Part shown: positions 1 to 8,202 of the stretch, piece after piece | Numbering within the stretch: position 1 is the stretch's first letter | Layout: each line of letters opens with the position of its first letter | Source of the DNA: Antarcticirhabdus aurantiaca | GTDB taxonomy: Bacteria > Pseudomonadota > Alphaproteobacteria > Rhizobiales > Rhizobiaceae | Length of the DNA: 64,000 bases | Direction of reading: 5' to 3' | Assembly (NCBI RefSeq): GCF_009765365.1 | Contig: NZ_VTOM01000014.1 | Location: 62,001-126,000, forward strand | Position numbers and translations under genes: made by a program | The notes under the pieces: generated by a model | Told to the model about the DNA's origin: nothing | The model's database searches: none | What the model saw: the letters and a program-made list of their open reading frames with translations, nothing else

Positions 1-1
1 G

Positions 2-838
2 GCGATCCCCTTCATCGCCTTCGTCCAGAACGGGCAGGCCGACATCGCCATGCTCGACGCGCCGCAGACCTTCCAGGCCGCGCAGTCGGGCGCCGACTTC
101 AAGATCGTCTACGAGGTGATGCAGCGCGCGCCGGAGGGCATCTTCGTCTCGGCCGAAAGCCCCTACAAGGACGTCGCCGAGCTCAAGGGCACGACGGTCG
201 GCCTCGTCGCCGACCGCGACCGCACGACGCTGACCATCGCTCTCGACGCGCGCGGCGCCTCGATCGACGACGTCACCACCGTCGTCGTCGGCGAAGCCGG
301 CCCGACCTTGGCCGCTGCCGTGCGCGACAACACGGTGTCGGCGATCTCGGGCGCCGTGCCGGACTGGCTGTCCATGCAGGCGGCCGGCCTCAAGATCCGC
401 ACGATCACCCCGGAAGAGGTGTCCGTGCAGCCGGCGAACTCCTTCGCCGTGTCGGGCAGCCGGATGGAGGAGTTGAAGGAGCCGCTCGAAGGCTTCTTCC
501 GCGCCTGGTCGAAGGGCATGATCGCCGCCGACTACGATCCCGATGCCGTCGCCGCCATGACCAAGGCCGCGGTGCCGGAGGAATGGGCGAGCGACGAGTT
601 CGGCCGCGCCTTCTTCGACGCCTCCGTGCCGATGAACCGCTCGCAGACCGAGCGCCTCGGCGATCTCCAGGCACAGGTCTGGAAGGACGTCCAGCCGCCG
701 ATGATCAAGGTCGGCGCCATCGACGGCGAGGTCGACCCCTCGACCTTCCTCGACGACCGCTTCATCGGCCCGGCCAACGACTTCGACCGCGAGAAGGTCA
801 AGGCCGACGTCGCGGCCTGGAAAGAAGCCAACATGTGA
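2..838 (+). CDS. ABC transporter substrate-binding protein, NMT1/SsuA-like, 5' truncated
   Basis: The reading frame is open from the left edge, so the signal peptide and first lobe are missing. The visible 278 residues read as the second part of a periplasmic binding protein of the NMT1/THI5/SsuA class, which bind sulfonates, nitrate, thiamine precursors or aromatic acids for ABC import. Supporting stretches are the ADIAMLDAP segment near the edge, the VAELKGTTVGL segment that opens a lobe, and the C-terminal pattern PEEWASDEFGRAFF. The matching permease and ATPase should lie to the left, outside the window. It precedes two hydrolase genes on the same strand, so it may import their substrate. 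The family is fairly sure; the ligand is unknown. Confidence 0.8.
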   Translation, partial: AIPFIAFVQNGQADIAMLDAPQTFQAAQSGADFKIVYEVMQRAPEGIFVSAESPYKDVAELKGTTVGLVADRDRTTLTIALDARGASIDDVTTVVVGEAGPTLAAAVRDNTVSAISGAVPDWLSMQAAGLKIRTITPEEVSVQPANSFAVSGSRMEELKEPLEGFFRAWSKGMIAADYDPDAVAAMTKAAVPEEWASDEFGRAFFDASVPMNRSQTERLGDLQAQVWKDVQPPMIKVGAIDGEVDPSTFLDDRFIGPANDFDREKVKADVAAWKEANM

Positions 839-844
839 GCCGCC

Positions 845-872
845 GGCCCGCCGCCGCAGCGCGCGGCGGGCC
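845..872 (+). terminator. GC-rich hairpin after the binding-protein gene
   Basis: A perfect 10-base inverted repeat (GGCCCGCCGC at 845-854 and GCGGCGGGCC at 863-872) with an 8-base loop starts 6 bases after the stop codon. No T-run follows, so it may slow transcription or protect the 3' end rather than act as a strong intrinsic terminator. Confidence 0.4.
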
Positions 873-961
873 TCGCCCTCCAGTCTTTCGACACCACCCC
901 GTTCGCCCGCGCGCTCCGCGCCGCGGACCGGCGGCCCTCATCTTCGCAAAAGGACAGTTCC

Positions 962-2056
962 ATGCCGCATTCCGTCATCGACACCGCCTCGCTCGGCGAC
1001 GCCGTCAACCGCTACGGCGCGACCGCCGCTCGCAAGGCCTCGCCCGAGAAAGGCCGCGTCAAGACGAAGACGGTCGACATCCACTCGCACATCGCGGTTC
1101 CCGAGGCCGCGCGCTTCGCGCAGCCGCACCTGAACTTCACCGACATTCCGATGGTTCGGCACTCGAACGATCAGACCAAGTCGATCAACGGGCAGCAGGA
1201 CAAGGACCGCACGGTCGCGATGACCGACATGGAGGATCGGCTCGCCGTCCTCGACGCGATGCGCATCGACTTCCAGCTCGTCGCTCCGCCGCCCTTCCAG
1301 TGCTACTACACGCTGCCGACCGAGGAGGCCGTGAAGGCCACCAAGATCGTCAACGAGGGCATCGCCGCCTTCGTGAACAAGCGCCCCGACCGCTTCGCGG
1401 GCCTCGGCACGGTGACGCTTCAGGACGGCGCGACGGCGGCGGAGGAACTCTCCTTCTGCGTGAACGACCTCGGCCTGAAGGGCGTGCAGGTCCTCACCAA
1501 CGTCAACGGCAACGAGCTGTCGGCGCCGCAGTACGAGCCGTTCTGGCGGAAGGCGGAGGAGCTCGGCTGCCTCGTCATGATCCACCCCAACGGCTTCACC
1601 GAGGGGCGGCGCTTCGAGGAACACTACTTCTCCAACGTCATCGGCAACCCGCTGGAAACGACCGTTGCGCTGCACCGCTTGATCTTCGACGGCGTTCTCG
1701 AGCGCCTACCGAACCTGAAGATCCTCGCCGTTCACGGCGGCGGCTTCCTGCCGGCCTATTCGGGCCGCATCGACCACGCCTGGGGCGCGCGCCAGGACTC
1801 GCGGGCCGGCCTTCCGAAGCCGCCGACCGAGTACCTGAAGAAGGTCTATTTCGACAGCGTCGTCTTTACGCCGCATCAGCTCGAATACCTCGTGAAGCTC
1901 TACGGCGCCGACAAGATCGTCATGGGCACCGACTACCCCTACGACATGGCCGACTACGATCCGGTCGAGCACATCCTCTCGACCCCGCTCTCGGACGAGG
2001 AGCGCTCCAAGGTCGCGGGCCTCACCGCGCTGAAGCTCCTCGGCATCTCGGCCTGA
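962..2056 (+). CDS. Amidohydrolase family 2 (ACMSD-like) metal-dependent decarboxylase/hydrolase
   Basis: A 364-residue protein of the amidohydrolase_2 family (PF04909), whose members include aminocarboxymuconate-semialdehyde decarboxylase and related metal-dependent decarboxylases or hydrolases. Visible marks are the N-terminal metal-binding DIHSHIAVPE motif (about residue 40), LVMIHPNGF, the LKILAVHGGGFLPAY segment carrying a ligand His, and the C-terminal KIVMGTDYPYDM with the catalytic-type Asp. Length fits the family. It lies between an importer binding protein and a NodB-type deacetylase on the same strand, which suggests a catabolic role on a ring-derived or carboxylated intermediate. 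The exact substrate cannot be read from sequence. Confidence 0.85.
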   Translation: MPHSVIDTASLGDAVNRYGATAARKASPEKGRVKTKTVDIHSHIAVPEAARFAQPHLNFTDIPMVRHSNDQTKSINGQQDKDRTVAMTDMEDRLAVLDAMRIDFQLVAPPPFQCYYTLPTEEAVKATKIVNEGIAAFVNKRPDRFAGLGTVTLQDGATAAEELSFCVNDLGLKGVQVLTNVNGNELSAPQYEPFWRKAEELGCLVMIHPNGFTEGRRFEEHYFSNVIGNPLETTVALHRLIFDGVLERLPNLKILAVHGGGFLPAYSGRIDHAWGARQDSRAGLPKPPTEYLKKVYFDSVVFTPHQLEYLVKLYGADKIVMGTDYPYDMADYDPVEHILSTPLSDEERSKVAGLTALKLLGISA

Positions 2057-2072
2057 CCGCCGTCTGACATCG

Positions 2073-2108
2073 AGCCCGGCCGCGTCGAGGAGGCGCGGCC
2101 GGGCTTTC
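2073..2108 (+). terminator. Rho-independent terminator after the amidohydrolase gene
   Basis: Perfect 12-base stem (AGCCCGGCCGCG at 2073-2084, CGCGGCCGGGCT at 2094-2105) with a 9-base loop, followed by TTCGCGTTTT. It begins 16 bases after the stop codon and separates this gene from the deacetylase gene at 2141. Confidence 0.75.
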
Positions 2109-2140
2109 GCGTTTTCGAAGAAACCGGGAGGAGACCGAAC

Positions 2141-3034
2141 ATGCCCAAAATGAGCGACCGCATTCCCTACGAGGCCTTTGTCGACCGCCCGCGGCTGGAG
2201 CTGCCGGGCGGCGCGCGCGTGGCGGTCTGGTTCATCGTCAACGTCGAGGAATGGTCGATCGAGCGGCCGATGCCGCGCACCGTCCTGTCGGCGCCCATGG
2301 GCCAGCCCTTGATGCCGGACCTGCCGAACTGGGCCTGGCACGAATACGGCATGCGCGTCGGCTTCTGGCGCATCCTCAAAGCCCTCCAGAGCCGGAACCT
2401 GCGGGCGACGATGGCCCTCAACGGCAACGTCGTGAACTCCTATCCGCGCATCGCGCAAGCCGCGCGCGACGCCGACTGGGAGTTCATGGGCCACGGCTTC
2501 GTCCAACGCCCCATGCACCACCTCGAGGACCAGCGCGACCAGATCGCCAAGACCGTCGACGCGATCCGCGGCTTCACCGGCAAGGGGCCGGTCGGCTGGG
2601 AAAGCCCCGGGCTGACGGAGACAGAGGACACGCTCGACTACCTGCGCGAGGCGGGGATCGAATACGTCGCCAACTGGGTGGTGGACGACCTGCCCTGCGA
2701 GCTCTCGACCCGCCACGGCCCCATGCTCTCGGTGCCCTACAGCGTCGAGACCAACGACATCGTCGTCCATGCCGTCGAGAAGCTGCCGTCGGACGCGTTC
2801 ATGCGCCGCACGATCGACCAGTTCGACCGCCTGTACCAGGACGGCGAGGAGAACGCCCGCGTCATGGCGATCAGCCTCCACCCGTATCTCACGGGCGTGC
2901 CGCACCGGATCGGCTATTTCGAGAAGCTGATCGACCACATCCTCGGCCACGACAAGGTCGCCTGGATGACCGGCGAGGAGATCGCCGCCTGGTACCGCGG
3001 GGCGACGGCCGGCAAGGCCTCGCAGGCCGCCTGA
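2141..3034 (+). CDS. Polysaccharide deacetylase family protein (NodB/PuuE-type)
   Basis: A 297-residue protein of the NodB-homology fold in the branch that contains PuuE-type allantoinases and other C-N hydrolases. Features are the opening VAVWFIVNVEEWSIE strand, GFWRILKALQSRNLRATMALNGNVV, the WEFMGHGFVQRPMHH segment (candidate metal His residues), and the C-terminal SLHPYLTGVPHRI motif. Family members without a cell-wall role usually open cyclic ureides or amides, so a cytosolic ring-opening hydrolase fits better than a polysaccharide enzyme; there is no signal peptide. GGGAGGAG lies 9 bases before the ATG. It follows a strong hairpin terminator and converges on the transporter gene ending at 3045. 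The reaction is inferred. Confidence 0.8.
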   Translation: MPKMSDRIPYEAFVDRPRLELPGGARVAVWFIVNVEEWSIERPMPRTVLSAPMGQPLMPDLPNWAWHEYGMRVGFWRILKALQSRNLRATMALNGNVVNSYPRIAQAARDADWEFMGHGFVQRPMHHLEDQRDQIAKTVDAIRGFTGKGPVGWESPGLTETEDTLDYLREAGIEYVANWVVDDLPCELSTRHGPMLSVPYSVETNDIVVHAVEKLPSDAFMRRTIDQFDRLYQDGEENARVMAISLHPYLTGVPHRIGYFEKLIDHILGHDKVAWMTGEEIAAWYRGATAGKASQAA

Positions 3035-3044
3035 TCCGATCTGG

Positions 3045-3494
3045 TCAGAGGCGGGTCATCACGAGGCCCGCCAGCACCAGCCCGCAGCCGGCGAGGCGCG
3101 TCCAGGACACCGGCTGCACGGCCAAGCCGAACAGGCCGAGCCGGTCCAGCAGCAGCGCCGCCGCAAGCTGCCCGAAGACCAGGGCGGCGACCGTCGAGAC
3201 GACGCCGAGCTTGGGCACGCTCCAGATGAGCATGGAGACGTAGAAGGCGCCGAAGAAGCCGCCGATCCAGGCCCACCAGGGAACGCTCGTCGCGAAGAGG
3301 CCGCCGGCCGGCCACGAGCCGCGCACGGTCGAGACGACCGCGAGCACGGCGAACCCGACGAAGAAGGACAGGCAGCCGGCAACACCCGCGTCGCCGACGC
3401 CGCGGGCGAGCGCTGCGTTGATCGGACCCTGGATGGACAGCGCGCAGCCGGCGGCGACGAGCGCCGCGACGGCGAGGAGGATCGTGCTCGTCAT
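3045..3494 (-). CDS. DMT-superfamily transporter, YdcZ/DUF606 type
   Basis: A 149-residue, very hydrophobic protein with about five predicted membrane helices. The N-terminal SIQGPINAALARGVGDAG and the PWWAWIGGFFGAFYV segment are typical of the DUF606 (YdcZ) family of small drug/metabolite-type membrane proteins. I place the start at the ATG opening MTSTILL; the frame is open upstream but is not hydrophobic there. It lies 32 bases after livF on the same strand and may be the last gene of the liv operon, giving an efflux or accessory transport role. The substrate is unknown. Confidence 0.8.
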   Translation of the reverse strand: MTSTILLAVAALVAAGCALSIQGPINAALARGVGDAGVAGCLSFFVGFAVLAVVSTVRGSWPAGGLFATSVPWWAWIGGFFGAFYVSMLIWSVPKLGVVSTVAALVFGQLAAALLLDRLGLFGLAVQPVSWTRLAGCGLVLAGLVMTRL

Positions 3495-3526
3495 GGCTCC
3501 CGCCTTCGCCCGGCCGCGGATTTCCG

Positions 3527-4261
3527 TCAATCGACGCCGAGGTAGAGGCGGCGCACCACGTCGTTGGCCTTGAGGCTGGCGGCGTCCTCCGCCGCGTGCG
3601 CGATCTCGCCGTGGACGAGGACGTAGCCGCGGTCGGCGATGCGGATCGCCTGGTTGAAGTTCTGCTCGGCCATGAGAACCGTCAGACCCAGTGCCGCCTT
3701 CAGCTCGGCGATCTTGTCGATCATTCTCGCCACGAGGATCGGGGCGAGGCCGACCGAAGGCTCGTCGACGAGGAGGATCTTCGGCGCCGACATCAGCGCT
3801 CGGCCGAAGGCGAGCATCTGCTGCTCGCCGCCGGACATCGAGCCGGCGAGCTGGCGCCGCCGCTCCTTCAGGCGCGGAAAGGCCTCGAAACAGAAGGCGC
3901 GGCGCTCCTCCATGCCGGCGCGGGCCTTCTTCGGCATGGCGCCGAGCGTCAGGTTCTCGTCCACCGTCAGCTTGGGAAAGAGGCGCCGGCCCTCCGGCAC
4001 GAGGGCGATGCCGAGCGCGACGATGGCTTCCGTCGAGAGCGCCGAAAGGTCGTGCGTCTGCCCGTCGATAGTGGCCGTGATGCGGCCCTTGCTCGGGCGG
4101 ATCTGGCCGGTCAGGCATTTCAGCAGCGTCGACTTGCCGTTGCCGTTGGTGCCCAGCAGCGCCGCGGTCTCGCCGTGGCGCACGCTCATGTCGATGCCGG
4201 AGAGGACCTTCACCGCGCCGTAGCCGGCATGGAGGCCCTCGACGCTCAAGCTATTGCCCAA
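3527..4261 (-). CDS. livF: Branched-chain amino acid type ABC transporter ATP-binding protein LivF
   Basis: One of two ATPases of a Liv-type importer. The 244 residues carry Walker A GTNGNGKST (37-45), ABC signature MSGGEQQ (142-148), Walker B ILLVDEPSVGL (162-172) and the LMAEQN segment common in LivF where other ABC proteins have the H-loop His. It overlaps livG by 11 bases. The genes livK-H-M-G-F run together leftward, a full importer. Because the operon also holds BKACE, a dehydrogenase and a cyclase-family hydrolase, the cargo is probably the compound they degrade rather than a branched-chain amino acid; this is inference. Confidence 0.93.
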   Translation of the reverse strand: MGNSLSVEGLHAGYGAVKVLSGIDMSVRHGETAALLGTNGNGKSTLLKCLTGQIRPSKGRITATIDGQTHDLSALSTEAIVALGIALVPEGRRLFPKLTVDENLTLGAMPKKARAGMEERRAFCFEAFPRLKERRRQLAGSMSGGEQQMLAFGRALMSAPKILLVDEPSVGLAPILVARMIDKIAELKAALGLTVLMAEQNFNQAIRIADRGYVLVHGEIAHAAEDAASLKANDVVRRLYLGVD

Positions 4262-4994
4262 GATAGGCCCTTTCCACGTCCGGGTGGCGCATCACCTCGG
4301 CCGCCGCGCCGTCGGCGATCTTCTTGCCGGCGACGAGGACGACGATGCGTTCGCAGAAGCCGGTGACGGCCCGCATGATGTGCTCGATGAGGATCACGGC
4401 GATCCCTTCGCCGTTGAGGCGCACCAGCAGCTCCAGGATCTCGTCGACCTCCGAGTCCGACAGGCCGGCCATCGCCTCGTCTGCGATGAGGAGGCGCGGG
4501 TTCGCGGCGAGCGCCCGGCCGAGCTCGAGGCGGCGCAGCTCCACCTGGCTGAGGCTCGCGGGCAGGTCGGCGGCGCGGGGGCCGAGGCCGACCGAGTGGA
4601 GGATCTCGCCGGCGCGCTCGGCGGATTTGCGCCGGCTCGTCTCGCCGGCGGCGAAGGCGAGGGGGATCTCGATGTTCTCCCGGATCGTCATGCCCTTGAA
4701 CGGGCGCGGGATCTGGAAGGAGCGGGCAAGGCCCATGCGCGCCCGACGATGGGCCGAAAGGCGGGTGATGTCGGCGCCCTCGAAGAGGACGCGCCCGGCT
4801 TCCGGCACGAGCGCGCCGGTGATGCAGTTGACGAAGGTGCTCTTGCCCGAGCCGTTCGGCCCGATGAGGCCGACGCGCTCGCCGGGCCGCACGGTGAAGT
4901 CGACGCCGTCGAGGGCCGTGAAGCCGCCGAAGCGCTTCACGATGCCGCTCGCGTCGAGGATGAGCGGGTTGGTGGTCTGGGCGAGGGCGCTCAT
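4251..4994 (-). CDS. livG: Branched-chain amino acid type ABC transporter ATP-binding protein LivG
   Basis: The second ATPase of the Liv-type importer, 247 residues. Walker A GPNGSGKST is at 45-53, Walker B RLLIADEAMAGLS at 167-179 and the H-loop His in ILIEHIM near 205. The signature region reads LSQVELRRLELG (about 148-159) instead of LSGGQ; related LivG proteins can be degenerate here. I chose the ATG opening MSALAQTT because it overlaps the livM stop by 4 bases (ATGA), which indicates translational coupling. The longer open frame upstream is only an overlap with livM. Confidence 0.92.
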   Translation of the reverse strand: MSALAQTTNPLILDASGIVKRFGGFTALDGVDFTVRPGERVGLIGPNGSGKSTFVNCITGALVPEAGRVLFEGADITRLSAHRRARMGLARSFQIPRPFKGMTIRENIEIPLAFAAGETSRRKSAERAGEILHSVGLGPRAADLPASLSQVELRRLELGRALAANPRLLIADEAMAGLSDSEVDEILELLVRLNGEGIAVILIEHIMRAVTGFCERIVVLVAGKKIADGAAAEVMRHPDVERAYLGQ

Positions 4995-5980
4995 CGGACG
5001 GTGCGCCGCCGCGACAGGAGGCCCATGATGCCGAAGGGCGCGATGGAGGTGAACACGACGAGGAGAAGCCCGACGATGAGAAGGTTGGCGGAGGAGGAGA
5101 TGGTGACCGTCGCCAACTGCTGGAGCGAGCCGATGAGGACCGCGCCGACCACCGGCCCGATCCAGGTCGCCATGCCGCCGATGACGGGCATGGCGATGGT
5201 GTTGACCGCGACCGTCAGGCTGAAGGCCGTCGCCGGGTCGACATAGGTGATGAAGAAGGGGAAGGGCGCCCCGGCCATGGCGAGCACCGCGCCCGAGAGC
5301 GAGGTCGCGGCGAGCTTGAGCTTGAGGCTGGCGACGCCGGAGCATTCCGCCGCGGTTTCATCGTCGCGAATGGCCGCGAGGCCCCGGCCGAGCCAGGAAT
5401 GCTGGACGGTGCGCGCGATCGCGACGGCGATCACCGCCAGCACGAACATCAGCGCGCAGAGATAGGCGGCGTAGGAGCTGAAGAACGGCGCGTCCTCGGG
5501 CCGGATGATGTAGGCGCCGCGCGCCCCCCCGACGAACTCCCAGTTGACGATCACCGTGTGGAGGATGACCGAGAGCGCGAGCGTTCCGATGGAGAAGAAA
5601 ACGCCGCGGAGGCGGAGCGTGAGGTAGCCCATGCCGAGCCCGAACAGGGCGCCGACCCCGGCCGCGACGAGCACCATCACCGGCACCGGCAGGTCGGGGA
5701 AGAGCTTGTAGAGGAAGACCGAGCCGTAGACGCCGAGGGCGTAGAAGCCCGCCGCGCCGAAGTTCACGTAGCCGGCATAGCCGCCGAGGATGTTCCAGCC
5801 GGTGGCGAGCACGACGTATTGGAGGACGCCGTAGGCCGCGAGGTAGGCGTATTCCGAATTGAAGCGGCCGAGGACGGTGAAGAGGACGACGCCGATGGCG
5901 GCGGCGAGACCGAGCCAGACGAGCGTGCGCGGCAGGCCGCCGCGGCGGTCCTCGACATAGGGCGTGGACAGACTGCTCAT
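4991..5980 (-). CDS. livM: Liv-type ABC transporter permease LivM
   Basis: A 329-residue inner-membrane permease of the BPD_transp_2 family, one of two that form the transport channel. It has a charged N-terminal tail of about 18 residues, then roughly eight to ten hydrophobic segments. The LivM motif GWNILGGYAGYVNFGAAGFY (about 63-82) and the cytoplasmic coupling segment LAAIRDDETAAECSGV are clear. It overlaps livH and livG by 4 bases each, so the permeases and the first ATPase are made in step. Confidence 0.93.
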   Translation of the reverse strand: MSSLSTPYVEDRRGGLPRTLVWLGLAAAIGVVLFTVLGRFNSEYAYLAAYGVLQYVVLATGWNILGGYAGYVNFGAAGFYALGVYGSVFLYKLFPDLPVPVMVLVAAGVGALFGLGMGYLTLRLRGVFFSIGTLALSVILHTVIVNWEFVGGARGAYIIRPEDAPFFSSYAAYLCALMFVLAVIAVAIARTVQHSWLGRGLAAIRDDETAAECSGVASLKLKLAATSLSGAVLAMAGAPFPFFITYVDPATAFSLTVAVNTIAMPVIGGMATWIGPVVGAVLIGSLQQLATVTISSSANLLIVGLLLVVFTSIAPFGIMGLLSRRRTVR

Positions 5981-6846
5981 CGGCCGAAGATCCCGCTCGG
6001 CCGCACGGCCAGGGTGATGAGGAGGAGCCCGAAGGAGACCGCGGGACCCCAGGCGGCGCCGACATAGGTCGTGGTCATCGCTTCCGCGACGCCGAGGATC
6101 GCGCCGGCGACCACCGTGCCGAGGAGGCTCGTCATGCCGCCGAGGACGCAGATCGCGAAGGCGCGGCCGATGAACTCGCGGCCCATGGAAGGCTCGATGG
6201 GCTGGATGATCACGAGAAGCGCGCCGGCGAGCATGGCGGTGGCGATGGACAGCCCGAAGGCCGCCTCCTTGATCTTCACCGGATTGCCCCCGACGAGCCG
6301 CAGCGCGCCCGGGTCCTGGCTGACGGCGAGGATCGCGCGCCCGGTGAAGGTGCGCCCGAGATAGAGCGCGATCAGCGCCACGACCCCGAGGCCCGCCAGG
6401 AACGGCACGAGCATGCGGTAGGGCACGGAATAGTCGCCGAACGTCAGGCTCGGGCCGATGTAGGGCGCGGAGACGAAGCGGTAGTCAACGCCGAAGACGA
6501 GGAGGAGCGACACCTCGACCACGAAGAGCAGGCCGAAGAAGAAGGCGAGGCCCTGCAGCGAGTCCTCCGAGCGCCGCTCGAAGACGCCGTGATAGTAGCG
6601 GTAGAGGCCGCGCCCCGCGATGTAGGCGAAGGGCGCGGCGACGAGGGCGGCGAGCAGCGGGTCGAGCCCGTACTCGACGTTCAGCCAGTAGGCGACGAAG
6701 GCCCCCAGCATGATGAAGGCGGGATGCGCGATGTTGACGATGTCGAGCATGCCGAAGGCGATGGTGATGCCCACCGCCACGGCCGCGTAGAACCCTCCGA
6801 GAAGGAGGCCCGAGAGAAGAGCGTTGCCGAAGAGTTCCATCGACAT
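5977..6846 (-). CDS. livH: Liv-type ABC transporter permease LivH
   Basis: A 289-residue permease of the BPD_transp_2 family, partner of LivM. It opens with a hydrophobic helix, then the family motif AFGMLDIVNIAHPAFIMLGAF (about 30-50), and ends with GAAWGPAVSFGLLLITLAVRPSGIFGR, a standard LivH C-terminus. The coupling loop is seen at ILAVSQDPGALRLVGGNP. The gene starts 10 bases after livK. Confidence 0.93.
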   Translation of the reverse strand: MSMELFGNALLSGLLLGGFYAAVAVGITIAFGMLDIVNIAHPAFIMLGAFVAYWLNVEYGLDPLLAALVAAPFAYIAGRGLYRYYHGVFERRSEDSLQGLAFFFGLLFVVEVSLLLVFGVDYRFVSAPYIGPSLTFGDYSVPYRMLVPFLAGLGVVALIALYLGRTFTGRAILAVSQDPGALRLVGGNPVKIKEAAFGLSIATAMLAGALLVIIQPIEPSMGREFIGRAFAICVLGGMTSLLGTVVAGAILGVAEAMTTTYVGAAWGPAVSFGLLLITLAVRPSGIFGR

Positions 6847-6856
6847 TCCCGGGGCC

Positions 6857-8113
6857 TCAGGCGCTCGCCGGGAAGGGATGGCGGTGCTCGCCGGACTTGT
6901 ATTCCGGCGGATGCAGGATCACCTGCCGCCCCGCTTCGCCGAACTGCTCGACGCCGGAACCCTCGATGCCCTGGAACTGGCAGGTCAGGATGCGCGGGGC
7001 CGCCCATTCGCCGCGCTCGCCGAAGGCGATCTGGCCGACCACCGTGTCGAAGGTCGTCTTGCGGATGAAGTCGGCGAGCGCGCCGTCGTCGAGCGAGCCG
7101 ACCTCGGTCACCGCGCGCTCCAGGATCTGCATCTCGGCATAGGCGAAGGGCGGGATGTAGATGCCGAGCGGGTCGACGCCGGCGGCCGCTGCCCGCTCGC
7201 GGTAGCGCACGAGGAAGGCGTCGATGCCGGGGAACTGCATCGTCGGCTCGGGAACGTAGAGGTCGTAATAGGTGACGTTGTTCAGCATTTCGCCGAGCTG
7301 CGTCTTCAGCCCCGCGAACTGCAGGCCGATCATGCCGCCGCCGACCATCTGCGCCTTGAACCCGGCCTCGTGGACGGCCCGGATCATGCCGGCCGAATCC
7401 GGCGGATAGGAGCCGATGTAGAGGAGGTCGGGCGCCGCCGCCTTGATGGTGCGCACGATCGAGGCGAAGTCGATGGTGTTGGGCGGATAGGTCTGGTCGT
7501 AGACGATCTCGAGGCCGTGCATCTCGGCGTTCTCGCGCGCGCCCTCCAGCGCCAGGATCGAGAACTCGGCGTCCGCGCCCACCAGCGCGACGGTCTTCGG
7601 CTTTTCGGGAAGCGCCATGGCCAGCTCAAAATAGCCCTTAGAGAACTCGACCTTGGCGTTCGGCCCGTTCGGCTGGAGCTGGAAGTAGCGGTCGTAGTTG
7701 AACTGGTCGTTGGCGGCGAGCGCGAAGAGCGAGAGGAACAGCTTGCGCTTCTGCATGATCACCGGCATCGCGGCGGCCGTCGGCACGGTGGCGTAGCCGG
7801 AGATGACGATGTCGACGCCGTCGACGTCGATCAGCTTGGAATAGATGCCGGGAACGGTCGAGGGATTGCTCTGGTCGTCGTAGGTGACGAGCTCGACCTG
7901 CCGCCCGAGGAGGCCGCCGCGCGCGTTCACCTCCTCCGCCCAGATCTGGTAGGCGAGGAGCGCCGCCTTGCCGCCGGCGGCGAGACCGCCGGACATGGCC
8001 ATGCCCATGCCGATCCGGATCGGCCCGTCCTGAGCGAGGGCGACCGTTCCGCCCATCGCGGCGAGCGTCGTCGCGGCAGCGGTGGTGGCGAGCAGCTTGC
8101 GTCTCGAAATCAT
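6857..8113 (-). CDS. livK: Liv-type ABC transporter substrate-binding protein LivK-like
   Basis: A 418-residue periplasmic binding protein (Peripla_BP_6 type I fold). The N-terminus MISRRKLLATTAAATTLAAM is a signal peptide with a twin-arginine-like SRRKLL motif, so export may be by Tat. The mature part starts near AQDGPIRIGMGMAMSGGLA. I use the ATG at 8113 because GGGAGGAG lies just upstream of it; the ATG at 8131 would place that ribosome site inside the gene. Its position upstream of livHMGF and downstream of BKACE suggests it binds the pathway substrate. The ligand is unknown. Confidence 0.9.
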   Translation of the reverse strand: MISRRKLLATTAAATTLAAMGGTVALAQDGPIRIGMGMAMSGGLAAGGKAALLAYQIWAEEVNARGGLLGRQVELVTYDDQSNPSTVPGIYSKLIDVDGVDIVISGYATVPTAAAMPVIMQKRKLFLSLFALAANDQFNYDRYFQLQPNGPNAKVEFSKGYFELAMALPEKPKTVALVGADAEFSILALEGARENAEMHGLEIVYDQTYPPNTIDFASIVRTIKAAAPDLLYIGSYPPDSAGMIRAVHEAGFKAQMVGGGMIGLQFAGLKTQLGEMLNNVTYYDLYVPEPTMQFPGIDAFLVRYRERAAAAGVDPLGIYIPPFAYAEMQILERAVTEVGSLDDGALADFIRKTTFDTVVGQIAFGERGEWAAPRILTCQFQGIEGSGVEQFGEAGRQVILHPPEYKSGEHRHPFPASA

Positions 8114-8202
8114 CTCGGTTTCTCCTCCCAAATCGTGATTGCCCGCCCCTCGCGCCGGCCCCTTGGCCTTGACGCGGGAGGCGGGGTTCGGCCTGTCTCG
8201 GC

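Noticed and set aside
8114-8131. ATG at 8131 as the livK start
   Set aside because: It would put the GGGAGGAG ribosome site inside the coding sequence and add six residues before the signal peptide; the ATG at 8113 fits better.
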